Part shown: positions 1 to 7,489 of the stretch, in pieces | Numbering within the stretch: position 1 is the first letter of the stretch | Layout: each line of letters opens with the position of its first letter | NCBI GenBank assembly: GCA_963772065.1 | Contig: CAVYVZ010000002.1 | Location: forward strand, 186,001-250,000 | DNA from: CAVYVZ01 sp963772065 | Lineage (GTDB): Bacteria > Acidobacteriota > Vicinamibacteria > Vicinamibacterales > UBA2999 | Direction of reading: 5' to 3' | DNA: 64,000 nt | Notes under the pieces: generated by a model | Told to the model about the DNA's origin: nothing | The model's input: only the letters and a program-made list of their open reading frames with translations | Database searches by the model: none | Made by a program: the position numbers and the translations under genes

Positions 1-909
1 GAAGCTGGTCAGGCGCGGCACGTACCAGCTTTCACGCGTGTGCGTGGCCTCGATGCCGCGGATCGAATAGTCCGATGCGAGCCCGACGTGATCGATGCCG
101 GCGACCTTCACCGCGTGATCCACGTGGCGCAGGTAGTCGTCGAGGCTCGTCTCGGCCGTCGGGCCGATGAAGTAGCCGAGCGTCGCGATGCCGACGACGC
201 CGCCCTTGTCGGCAAGCGCCTTCAACAGGTCGTCCGGCTTGGCGCGCACGTGGTCGTAGACGGCCTTGCACATCGTGTGGGTAAACGCGGGCGGCCGCTT
301 GCTGATGGCAATGCCGTCGCGGCTCGTGGCCTCGCCGCAATGGGAGAGGTCGACGACGATCCCCAGCTGGTTCATGCGCTCGACCACGGCCACGCCGAAG
401 TCGGATAGTCCCGCGTTCGTCCTCTCGGTGCACCCGTCGCCGAGCAGGTTGCGCGAGTTGTAGGTGAGCTGGATGCAGCGCGTGCCGGCCTGGAACAACG
501 TGTCCAGATTCCGGATGTCGCCTTCCACGATGGTGGCGTTCTGGAACCCGAGCAGCACGCCGATGCGTCCGGTCTTCTTCGCTTCGATGATCTGTGCGCC
601 TTTGGTGATCTTGAGCAGCCGATCGGGCCAGCGCTCGAATCGCGCCTGCCATTCGGCGAGGTCGCGCATCGCGACGCCGAGGTTCCGGTTGGCCAGACTC
701 GTGTGCACGGCGGTAACGCCCGATTTCTTGTAGGCATCGAAGATCGGCTCGGGCTGGTCCCATTCCTCGTCCGCGGAGAGGGCGTCGATCACGATGCTGC
801 GGTTGAATGCACCATCGGCGTCCATCGACTGCGCCGACGCAAATCCAACGGCCCAGTGGCCGAGCCCGAGGGCTGACGCGGCGACGAACTCACGGCGGCC
901 TACATTCAT
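1..909 (-). CDS. Membrane dipeptidase-like protein, peptidase family M19 (partial)
   Basis: A 303-codon open reading runs off the left edge without a stop. The start is ATG at 909, giving MNVGRREFVAASALGLG, a twin-arginine-type leader ending near AQS, so the product is probably exported by Tat. Family M19 features visible are a TIM-barrel-like chain with GVLLGFQNAT, LTYNSRNLLGDGC, the metal-site segment VVDLSHCGEAT and DHVGLASDY. The usual N-terminal DGHND metal motif is not present; VIDALSADEEW stands in its place, so the first HxD pair is missing. It may belong to a variant subgroup with one metal or another substrate. Family known to hydrolyse dipeptides, often with a D-residue. It is divergent from the amidohydrolase at 967. 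Family call is firm, activity uncertain. Confidence 0.85.
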   Translation of the reverse strand, partial: MNVGRREFVAASALGLGHWAVGFASAQSMDADGAFNRSIVIDALSADEEWDQPEPIFDAYKKSGVTAVHTSLANRNLGVAMRDLAEWQARFERWPDRLLKITKGAQIIEAKKTGRIGVLLGFQNATIVEGDIRNLDTLFQAGTRCIQLTYNSRNLLGDGCTERTNAGLSDFGVAVVERMNQLGIVVDLSHCGEATSRDGIAISKRPPAFTHTMCKAVYDHVRAKPDDLLKALADKGGVVGIATLGYFIGPTAETSLDDYLRHVDHAVKVAGIDHVGLASDYSIRGIEATHTRESWYVPRLTSF

Positions 910-966
910 GCGGGCGTAGATATCACAAAGTGGGGTAGAGTGTCGGCCTTCCTGCAGGAGGACCGC

Positions 967-2694
967 ATGGCGAAGGTTACAAGGGGCGAGTTTCTCAGCT
1001 TCGGCGCTGCCCTGGCCGGAGGCGTGACCGTGGGCGCGATCGGTGCCCCGCGGTTCGCGTCGGTTGCGCCTGCGTTGGCTCCAGCGTCTGTCGACGTTGG
1101 CCCAGACCTTGTCGTCACGAACGCCCGGGTGTACACGAGCGATCCGGCGCAGCCGCGCGCCGAGGCGTTCGCGGTTTCGGGCGGCCGGTTCGTGGCCGTC
1201 GGCTCGACGAGCGACGTGCGCAACCTGGCCAACGCACGAACGCGCGTCATCGACGGCGGCGGCATGACGATCACCGCCGGCTTCATCGACTGCCACTGCC
1301 ATCCGAGCGGCGTGAACGAGCTTTACGGCGTGAACTGCAACCTGCGCCGCGTGGCAGAGATCCAAAAGGCGATTCGCGACAAAGCGCAGAAGACGCCGCC
1401 CGGCTTCTGGGTGCAGGGCTTCATGTTCGACGACACCAAGCTCGAGGACGGTCCGCTGCATCGCCGGCATCTCGACGAGGCCACGCGCGACCATCCCGTC
1501 GTCATCGGCCATCGCGGCGGGCACACGTCCTGGTACAACTCGAAGGCGTTCGAGCTTGCGGGCGTGACACGCACCACGCCCGATCCGGATCACGGCCGGT
1601 TCTTTCGCGACAGCACCGGCGAGCACAACGGGCGCGTGGCCGAGCACGCGCGTGATGCGTTCGGCAAGGTCGGCAAGCGCGAGGAGTTCACGCCGGAGCA
1701 GCAGCGCGACCGCGGTCGCGCCGGCATGCGCCATATCTCGGAGCTGCTCACGGCCACCGGCCTGACGACCGTTCACGATGCGGGCGCCGGCCGCGATCGC
1801 ATCCTCGCCTACGAAGACGCGTATCGGAACGGCGAGCTCCGCCATCGTGCCTACTTCATGGTGCGCGGCAGCGACACCTTCACCGGGTTCAAGGCAGCGG
1901 GCATCTACACGGGCTTCGGCGACGAGTGGGTGCGCGTGGGCGGCGTGAAGTTCGCCGCCGACGGCTCGGCGTCGGAGCGCACCATGCGCATGAGCACGCC
2001 GTACGTCGGCACGAATGACTTCGGCATTCTCACGATGACGCAGCAGGAGATTCACGACGCCGTAGACGACGCCCACACGCACAACTTCCAGATCGGCATT
2101 CACGCCAACGGCGACGTGACGATCGACATGGTGCTCAAGGCGTACGAACGGGCGCTCGCGAAGTGGCCCCATCCGGACCGGCGCCACCGGATCGAGCATT
2201 GCTCGCTCGTGAATCCCGATCTGCTCGCGCGGATCAAGGCGCTCGGCGTCGTGCCGACGCCGTTCTGGACCTACATCTACTACCACGGCGAGAAGTGGAA
2301 GGAGTACGGCGAGGACAAGATGCGGTCGATGTTCGCCCACCGTTCCTTCCTCGACGCCGGCATCATGGTTGCCGGCGCGTCCGACTACACGCCCGGTCCG
2401 TTCGAGCCGCTGATGGCGATCCAGAGCATGGTCACGCGGAAGGACTATGCGGGCCGCACGTGGGGCGCCAACCAGAAAGTGAGCGTCGACGAGGCGATCC
2501 GGATCGGCACCATCAACGGCGCCCACGCGTCCGGCGAGGAGAAGCTGAAGGGATCCATCGCCGCCGGGAAGCTCGCCGACTTCGTGATGCTGGAGCAGGA
2601 CCCGCACGACGTGGCGCCCGACACGATCAAGGACATCAAGATCGTTCGCACGGTCGTGGGTGGACGGACCATGTACCCGAAATCGGAGACGTGA
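967..2694 (+). CDS. YtcJ-like amidohydrolase (amidohydrolase_3 family), exported
   Basis: This 575-residue protein starts at ATG 967, chosen because GGAGG lies about 7 bases upstream; an in-frame ATG at 940 lacks one. The leader MAKVTRGEFLSFGAALAGG resembles a Tat signal but has only one arginine (TRGEFL, not TRREFL). The mature part opens with VTNARVYTSD and the metal HxH motif FIDCHCHPSG, and has later metal-binding histidines in GIHANGD and RIEHCSLV, and the C-terminal composite sandwich ending GKLADFVML. Family members deacylate or hydrolyse amide or formamide-type substrates; the substrate here cannot be told. Its divergent neighbour is another metallohydrolase. No frame break is seen. 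Confidence 0.88.
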   Translation: MAKVTRGEFLSFGAALAGGVTVGAIGAPRFASVAPALAPASVDVGPDLVVTNARVYTSDPAQPRAEAFAVSGGRFVAVGSTSDVRNLANARTRVIDGGGMTITAGFIDCHCHPSGVNELYGVNCNLRRVAEIQKAIRDKAQKTPPGFWVQGFMFDDTKLEDGPLHRRHLDEATRDHPVVIGHRGGHTSWYNSKAFELAGVTRTTPDPDHGRFFRDSTGEHNGRVAEHARDAFGKVGKREEFTPEQQRDRGRAGMRHISELLTATGLTTVHDAGAGRDRILAYEDAYRNGELRHRAYFMVRGSDTFTGFKAAGIYTGFGDEWVRVGGVKFAADGSASERTMRMSTPYVGTNDFGILTMTQQEIHDAVDDAHTHNFQIGIHANGDVTIDMVLKAYERALAKWPHPDRRHRIEHCSLVNPDLLARIKALGVVPTPFWTYIYYHGEKWKEYGEDKMRSMFAHRSFLDAGIMVAGASDYTPGPFEPLMAIQSMVTRKDYAGRTWGANQKVSVDEAIRIGTINGAHASGEEKLKGSIAAGKLADFVMLEQDPHDVAPDTIKDIKIVRTVVGGRTMYPKSET

Positions 2695-2744
2695 CCTGGT
2701 CTGTCACCCGCCGAAGGCAGAATCAGCTCTGAGGCTGTCGTAGA

Positions 2745-3494
2745 ATGACCCCGATGCTGTTCGAGCTGTCCGTGCGTGACGCTGTGAGTTGGCTTCAAGA
2801 ACAGCCGGCGGAATCCGTGGATCTGCTGATCACCGATCCCGCTTACGAGTCGCTCGAAAAGCATCGCGCGATCGGCACGACGACCCGCTTGAAGCACAGC
2901 AAGTCGTCGAGCAACGACTGGTTCAAGGTCTTTCCGAACGCGAGATTCGGCGAGCTGTTCGAGGCGGCGTTTCGTGTCCTGCGGCGCAACACGCATTTCT
3001 ATCTCTTCTGCGACGCCGAAACGATGTTCGTCGCCAAGCCCGAAGCGGAGCGCGCTGGCTTCCGGTTCTGGAAGCCGCTCGTGTGGGACAAGCGCACGAT
3101 CGGGATGGGCTACCACTATCGGGCGCGGTACGAGTTCATCCTGTTCTTCGAGAAAGGCAAGCGGCGGCTGAACGATCTGGGCATCGCGGACGTGATCTCG
3201 GTGCCGCGGATTCATGGAGGGTATCCCGCCGAGAAGCCGCCCGAAGTATCCGAGGTGCTGATCAGTCAGAGCTCGAAGCCAGGGGAAGTGGTCGCGGATC
3301 CGTTCATGGGATCCGGAAGCGTCGGCATCGCCGCGGCAAAGCTCGGACGCCGGTTTCTCGGGAACGACCTGAATCCCGAGGCGGTTCGGCTGGCGGATCA
3401 GAGGCTGCGGCAGTTCGGGACGGGCCGAGGCGCCGCCGAATTGTCACCCAACCGGCAGCCCGACCTTCTGAACGTCATCGGCTCGCGCAGGTGA
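2745..3494 (+). CDS. Beta-class DNA N6-adenine (or N4-cytosine) methyltransferase, type II R-M
   Basis: The 249-residue product has motif IV (LLITDPAYESL, near residue 28) before the AdoMet motif I (VADPFMGSGSVG, near residue 188), the order that defines the beta class. DPAY in place of DPPY points to amino methylation, most likely N6-adenine. The chain between, with FYLFCDAET and FILFFEKGKRRL, is typical of small type II methylases. The stop (3492-3494) overlaps the GTG start of the next gene by four bases, and that gene has the core of a PD-(D/E)xK nuclease. The pair therefore reads as a two-gene restriction-modification unit. The recognition sequence cannot be deduced. Composition is like the surrounding DNA, so transfer, if any, is not recent or is from a similar genome. 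Confidence 0.85.
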   Translation: MTPMLFELSVRDAVSWLQEQPAESVDLLITDPAYESLEKHRAIGTTTRLKHSKSSSNDWFKVFPNARFGELFEAAFRVLRRNTHFYLFCDAETMFVAKPEAERAGFRFWKPLVWDKRTIGMGYHYRARYEFILFFEKGKRRLNDLGIADVISVPRIHGGYPAEKPPEVSEVLISQSSKPGEVVADPFMGSGSVGIAAAKLGRRFLGNDLNPEAVRLADQRLRQFGTGRGAAELSPNRQPDLLNVIGSRR

Positions 3495-3955
3495 CCGGCG
3501 CCGAATATGCCAACATCGTCGCGTCGTACATCGCGAAGCGGTTTGGCGCCCGCGGCCTGAAGGTGTACCGGGAAATAAGGGTCGGCAAGACGATCATCGG
3601 CAAGAACCGATGCATCGACATCTTCTGCGTCTGCGAGAAAAGCAACAAAGCGTTTGCCATCGAGTGCAAGTTCCAGGACAGCCAGGGAACCGTCGACGAG
3701 AAGATTCCATACGCACTGGACGATCTGCGGGCCCTTCCGATGGCCGGCTGCATTGCTTACGCGGGCCAAGGGTTCTCAGACGGCGTTCTGCACATGCTTG
3801 GCGCCTCGAGGCACGCGGCCTACTGCCTGCCGGTGCCTGGCCAGGTGGACACGACCTCGGAGACGAAGGAGCTCGACCACCTGCTCGCGACGCACTTCGA
3901 GTGGTGGGACGTGCTCATCGAGAAACGAAAGCCGGTACCGGGCGGACTGCTCTAG
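3491..3955 (+). CDS. PD-(D/E)xK nuclease, candidate restriction endonuclease partner
   Basis: Starting at GTG 3491, which overlaps the methylase stop as GTGA, this encodes 154 residues. An early Glu in KVYREIRVG, then CIDIFCVC and AIECKFQDSQG give the spaced E...D...ExK core of the PD-(D/E)xK fold, with D in IDIF and E-x-K in ECK as metal ligands and catalytic lysine. The small size suits a type II restriction enzyme acting as a dimer, or a Holliday-resolvase-like nuclease. Translational coupling to the methylase supports the restriction role, which remains an inference. The TAG stop shares the palindrome CTAG with the stop of the convergent lipoprotein gene. Confidence 0.72.
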   Translation: MTGAEYANIVASYIAKRFGARGLKVYREIRVGKTIIGKNRCIDIFCVCEKSNKAFAIECKFQDSQGTVDEKIPYALDDLRALPMAGCIAYAGQGFSDGVLHMLGASRHAAYCLPVPGQVDTTSETKELDHLLATHFEWWDVLIEKRKPVPGGLL

Positions 3956-4620
3956 CGGGCGAAGCAATAGAAGCGGCCTGCGCCTCCCCGGGGAGCTGTA
4001 TTCGAACAATTCTGATTCGCGTGCGCCGAGTTCCAGGACGATAGCGCGCCAGCCGTGCTCTGGTTGGGACCCATCCCGTCGGAATGACCCACTTGTCCCA
4101 CGACGGTCGCCGAATCCGAGGTCCAATCGGCGCACGTCAACCCCGCCGCCAGAGTCCCATCCGCGTTCGATCCCGTGAGGATGTCGTGCTCAATCGGGCT
4201 CGGAGAGCCGCTCCACTGCCCGTTGATGCGCTGGCCGCGCTCATCCACGAATACCGCGGCGTCGCCGGATCGGGCGTGAAGCTCGGCGACGCTGCTGGCC
4301 ACGGTGACGCCGGCGGCGTTGCGCCACGGCCCGGTCCCAATCCGGTCGCGCGCATGCGTGGGTTGATTGCCGTTGGCCGGGTCGCGCTCGACGCTGAGGT
4401 ACGCGCGCCACGTGCGGCCGCCGAAGCCGGCCGCGGAAGCCAGTCGTTGACACGTGGCATCCGCGCCTGCGAGACCTCCGAGGTTGCCGGTGGCGCTCGT
4501 CGCGCTCGTGACAAAGAAGGTTGCCGTTGAGCCGGACGGCGAAGTCGGTCCGCCGTCATCACCGCAGCCAGCACCCATCAGAGCGCCAGCCACGACCGCA
4601 AGAACGAAGCAGCATCTCAT
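3952..4620 (-). CDS. Lipoprotein with DUF1554 / collagen-lectin-like C-terminal domain
   Basis: About 222 residues. ATG 4620 is preferred over in-frame ATGs at 4626 and 4635 because AGGGGA lies seven to nine bases ahead of it. The leader MRCCFVLAVVAGALMGAGC ends in a lipobox (GAGC), so a lipid-anchored envelope protein is expected. After a short Gly/Ser/Thr linker, TATFFVTSATSATGNLGGL and ADATCQRLA with WRAYLS are characteristic of DUF1554 lipoproteins found in Leptospira and myxobacteria. C-terminal RFYCFAR and paired cysteines suggest disulfides. The fold is lectin-like by family, and the ligand is unknown. It converges on the nuclease gene with overlapping stops. Confidence 0.75.
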   Translation of the reverse strand: MRCCFVLAVVAGALMGAGCGDDGGPTSPSGSTATFFVTSATSATGNLGGLAGADATCQRLASAAGFGGRTWRAYLSVERDPANGNQPTHARDRIGTGPWRNAAGVTVASSVAELHARSGDAAVFVDERGQRINGQWSGSPSPIEHDILTGSNADGTLAAGLTCADWTSDSATVVGQVGHSDGMGPNQSTAGALSSWNSAHANQNCSNTAPRGGAGRFYCFAR

Positions 4621-4635
4621 CGTCATTCCCCTCAT

Positions 4636-4833
4636 ACGCCGGGCGGGAGCGGGATAATGTCAGTGGCAAGAGGCACGCCATACGGCGGAGACGAATCAGT
4701 CCCGTCGACGCGAGTACTTCCAATCGTGCGAGCTCGAACGGCTGGCGGCGGTCGAAAGTTGTTTACACGGGGCGTAATAAGGCGCCGTGCGTCGGCACCG
4801 CGGCACGCGGTTTAGGTTAATATCCGGCAACCC
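4636..4833. other. Divergent intergenic region
   Basis: This 198-base gap lies between the starts of the lipoprotein gene and the zinc-ribbon gene and must carry both promoters. I see no long inverted repeat and no coding pattern in it. Confidence 0.4.
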
Positions 4834-5280
4834 ATGAGTGACCGAAAATACCGGCAGCGCGGCTACCAGGACGACGACCGCGATCGGCAGCCGAAGCCGG
4901 AGGGAAAGAAGCCGGAGCGCGAGCCGGGCGCGCCGGCGGGCACGCGCCGCATCTCGCAGGATGGCCCGAAGACCATCAACATGCCCGGCTTCCGGCACGT
5001 GGTGCGCTGCTCGAACTGCGGGAACGTGGTGCAGGACGAGGTTGGCAGCGAGACGCGCTGCACGCGCTGCGGCGTCGACCTGCGGACCTGCGCGCAGTGC
5101 GAATCGTTCGACCCGGGCAGCCGCTTCGAGTGCATGCAGACGATTCCCGCGCGCGTGTCGCCGAAGAACGTGCGCAACACCTGCACCCTCTACTCGCCGC
5201 GCACGACGTACGAACGCGAGACCACCGCGCCGAAGACCGACAACGCACGGAAAGCGTTTGACGATCTCTTTAAGTTCTAG
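4834..5280 (+). CDS. Hypothetical zinc-ribbon protein with charged N-terminal tail
   Basis: The 148-residue product has a highly charged, probably disordered first 45 residues (Lys, Arg, Asp, Glu and Pro rich). A cysteine cluster follows: CSNCG, CTRCG, CAQC and a further Cys in FECMQ and NTCTLYSP. Two CxxC pairs twelve to fifteen residues apart make a zinc ribbon; the third CxxC may form a second site. The C-terminus KAFDDLFKF is acidic and aromatic. No enzymatic motif is visible. It may be a nucleic-acid- or protein-binding adaptor. No clear Shine-Dalgarno precedes the ATG. The gene stands alone between a divergent lipoprotein gene and the repeat region that follows. Confidence 0.6.
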   Translation: MSDRKYRQRGYQDDDRDRQPKPEGKKPEREPGAPAGTRRISQDGPKTINMPGFRHVVRCSNCGNVVQDEVGSETRCTRCGVDLRTCAQCESFDPGSRFECMQTIPARVSPKNVRNTCTLYSPRTTYERETTAPKTDNARKAFDDLFKF

Positions 5281-5392
5281 TCTTCGGTCTCCGGTCTCTG
5301 GTCTTCAGTCTCCGGTCTTTGGTCTTCAGTCTCTGGTCCTCAGTCTCTGGTCTTTGGTCTTCGGTCTCTCGTCCTCGGTCGTGACGCGCGCT
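5281..5392. repeat. Degenerate GGTCTTCGGTCTC word repeat, left arm
   Basis: About nine copies of a loosely conserved 12-14 base unit around GGTCTTCAGTCTC or TGGTCTTC follow the stop of the zinc-ribbon gene. The reverse-complement words (GAAGACC, GAGACCGAAG) recur at 5637-5765, so the two blocks can pair across the decayed four-helix-bundle gene. Confidence 0.85.
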
Positions 5393-5394
5393 CC

Positions 5395-5604
5395 TGTTCT
5401 TCTTCAATGAGGAGCCGCTCCATCGTCTGAAGGAGCGCTTCGAGTTGTCGGCACACTCGTTCACAGCGTTCATTCAGCCTTGCGGATCTGCAGTCGAAGC
5501 GCGTACCACTCGTCGCGCGGAAAGTGGCTCGTGTGCTTGTAGACAGCGAGCACCTGCTGATGCGCATCAGCAAACACGCGGAGCTTGCGATGGTCTCTTG
5601 CCAT
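5395..5604 (-). pseudogene. Decayed four-helix-bundle protein (S23 / 23S rRNA IVP family)
   Basis: Reading from ATG 5604 (GGAGGTGCTC just upstream), the chain MARDHRKLRVFADAHQQVLA, then VYKHTSHFPRDEWYALRLQI, matches the start of the four-helix-bundle family that includes proteins encoded in 23S rRNA intervening sequences. The frame stops at 5470 after 44 residues. In a second frame, ERVCRQLEALLQTMERLLIE resembles the family's C-terminal helix. Family members run about 110-125 residues; here the central part, including the usual SNIAEG region, is gone. So this is an internally deleted remnant rather than a simple frameshift. Degenerate inverted repeats flank it on both sides. What these stand-alone proteins do is unknown. 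Confidence 0.7.
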
Positions 5605-5636
5605 GAGCACCTCCACGCTCTAAGGCGCAAAGGCTG

Positions 5637-5765
5637 AGCCAGGCACCAGAGACCAAGACAGAGACTAGAGACTGACGCCCGAAGACTAGAGACCGAAGAC
5701 CGACGACCAAAGACCGACGACCGAAGACCAAAGACCGAAGACCGAAGACTGAAGGCCGTAGGCTA
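5637..5765. repeat. Degenerate GAAGACC word repeat, right arm
   Basis: About ten copies of words such as GAGACTAGAGACT, GAAGACCGAAGACC and GACGACCAAAGACC make the inverse of the block at 5281-5392. The block reaches the stop codon of the coxG-like gene at 5763. Confidence 0.85.
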
Positions 5766-6194
5766 GAGCCGCGAGCCCATGCAGTCGAAGAACCGATTCA
5801 TCATCGTCCGGCCGACACCCTCGAGCAGGCGCTGGCCGACGCGCGCGATGGCGCCGCCCACCTGCACGTCAGCGGTGACATCCACGCGCGTGCTGGTCTG
5901 CTGATCCACGAGCTGCACGCGTGAGGTGCCTTTGACGAAGCCGGGCCGGCCCTGGCCGTCGACGCGCAGCGTGTAGCCGTGCGGCGGCATCTTTTCCTCG
6001 AGCGCGATGGTGGCGTCGAAGCTGCCCGTCACCGCCGACATCGCCAACGACAGCTTGGCGCGATACCGGTCGTCGCCGATCGGCGTCAGCTCCTGGCAGC
6101 CAGGCACACAGGCTGCGATCGCGTCGATGTTCATCAGCAGATCCCAGACGCGCTGCGCGGGGGCCTCGAACGAATAACTGCCGCTAATCTGCAT
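5763..6194 (-). CDS. coxG: CoxG-like SRPBCC protein, CO dehydrogenase maturation/membrane association
   Basis: 143 residues beginning MQISGSYSFEAPAQRVWDLL, with NIDAIAACVPGC and GSFDATIALEE, the standard pattern of CoxG (CO dehydrogenase subunit G), an SRPBCC-fold protein. Family length is usually 150-200; this one ends after RFFDCMGSRL and lacks a long C-terminal membrane anchor. In Oligotropha, CoxG recruits the enzyme to the membrane; that role is assumed only by homology. The start overlaps the end of the coxE-like gene by 11 bases, so the two are translated together. It is the last gene of the minus-strand cox cluster. Confidence 0.85.
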   Translation of the reverse strand: MQISGSYSFEAPAQRVWDLLMNIDAIAACVPGCQELTPIGDDRYRAKLSLAMSAVTGSFDATIALEEKMPPHGYTLRVDGQGRPGFVKGTSRVQLVDQQTSTRVDVTADVQVGGAIARVGQRLLEGVGRTMMNRFFDCMGSRL

Positions 6195-7329
6195 GTCGGT
6201 CCAGTGAGCGAAGGTGCTCGGCGAGCTGCTCGAGGCTGACGAGATTGTGCGCGGGCAGGAAGTCGTCGATGAACGGCAGCGCCGCCCGCATGCCGCGCGT
6301 CAGCGGCTCGTAGCTCTCCGATCCGAGCAGTGGGTTCAGCCACACGAGTCGGTGGCAGCTTCTTCGGACGCGGGCCAGCTCGCTGGCGAGCTGCTCCGGA
6401 TCGCCGCGATCCCAGCCGTCCGAGATGATGAGCACGACGGGGCCGTGACGCATGGCCCGTCGCGCGTAGTGCAGGTTGAACGAACGAAGGGCCTCACCGA
6501 TCCTGGTGCCGCCGCCCCAGTCGCGCACCCGGTCGGCGACGGCCGTCACTGCCGTGGCGGTCCCTCGCCGCGCGACCTCGCGCGTGATCCGCGTCAGCCG
6601 CGTCGCGAAGACGAAGCTCTCCACTTCGTGCGGCCCCGCCGCCATGCCGTACACGAACTTCAGCAGCATGCGTGCATAGCGCTCCATCGATCCGCTGACG
6701 TCCGCCAGCACGACGACCGGCCGTGGCTTCTCGCGGCGGGCGCGTCGCGGCAGCTCCAGCAGCTCGCCGCCGTGCTTCATGTTGACGCGGACGATCGGCC
6801 GCAGGTCGATCCGGCCTGCCGCGGCGCGGGCGTGCCGGCGGGTCCGCCGGACACCGAGCCGCCAGTGCACGCGCGCGAGGAGCGCCTCGGCCTCCATCAG
6901 CTCGCTCGCGGTCAGCTCGGCGAAGTCCCGCGCCCGCACCGATTCGGCGCGGCTCCATGCGCCCGCCGCGAGCGGCTTCGCGTCGGACGAGGGATCGGCG
7001 GCTCCCGACTCGAACTGCACGGGCGTGCCCCCGCGGGCCGCCGCCGCGACGCGAGGCCGCTCACCCAGCGAAAACAGCGCGAGACCGTCCGGATCGTGGC
7101 GCGACGGAGCGCGCCAGAAGCGCTCGAACGCGTCATCGAAGAGCGGGATGTCGTCGCGTCGATGGACCAGGAGCGATCGCATCGCGGCGCGAACGTCGCC
7201 GCGCCGCCGGACGCCGACGCGCTCGATCGCCGTCACGACGTCGGACATACGGCCGGCGTGGACGTCCAGGCCCGCTCCGCGAAGGACCTCGGCAAACCGC
7301 AGCACGTTCGCAACGAGCGCCTCCGGCAT
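6184..7329 (-). CDS. coxE: CoxE-like VWA-domain protein
   Basis: 381 residues. The C-terminal half is a von Willebrand A domain with the MIDAS start VVLADVSGSMERYARML (DxSxS) and a later metal-site stretch VVLIISDGWDRGDPEQL. The N-terminal half is the helical CoxE region with Arg-rich linkers. CoxE acts with the MoxR ATPase CoxD in inserting sulfur and copper into, or otherwise maturing, the molybdenum cofactor of CO dehydrogenase; for form II relatives the metal step is not established. It lies between coxD (160 bases upstream, with a small repeat in the gap) and coxG (overlapping). No break is seen. Confidence 0.88.
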   Translation of the reverse strand: MPEALVANVLRFAEVLRGAGLDVHAGRMSDVVTAIERVGVRRRGDVRAAMRSLLVHRRDDIPLFDDAFERFWRAPSRHDPDGLALFSLGERPRVAAAARGGTPVQFESGAADPSSDAKPLAAGAWSRAESVRARDFAELTASELMEAEALLARVHWRLGVRRTRRHARAAAGRIDLRPIVRVNMKHGGELLELPRRARREKPRPVVVLADVSGSMERYARMLLKFVYGMAAGPHEVESFVFATRLTRITREVARRGTATAVTAVADRVRDWGGGTRIGEALRSFNLHYARRAMRHGPVVLIISDGWDRGDPEQLASELARVRRSCHRLVWLNPLLGSESYEPLTRGMRAALPFIDDFLPAHNLVSLEQLAEHLRSLDRHAD

Positions 7330-7386
7330 CCTGCTAGTCCCGGAGCTCGCCTGAGTTGGGGATTCCGATCGACGCGGCGCTGCAGT

Positions 7387-7457
7387 TGCTCACAGGGAGA
7401 TAGGGGAGATCAGGAATGAATATGAGGTCTCGCGGTCTCATTGATCTCCCTGTGAGC
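7387..7457. repeat. Inverted repeat of the GGGAGATC word family
   Basis: TCACAGGGAGAT(AG)GGGAGATC is followed after about 25 bases by GATCTCCCTGTGAG, forming a hairpin between coxE and coxD. The same words build the larger element at 12896-13072. Confidence 0.8.
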
Positions 7458-7489
7458 CACAACACGCACCAATTCACGTGAACTCCCGT

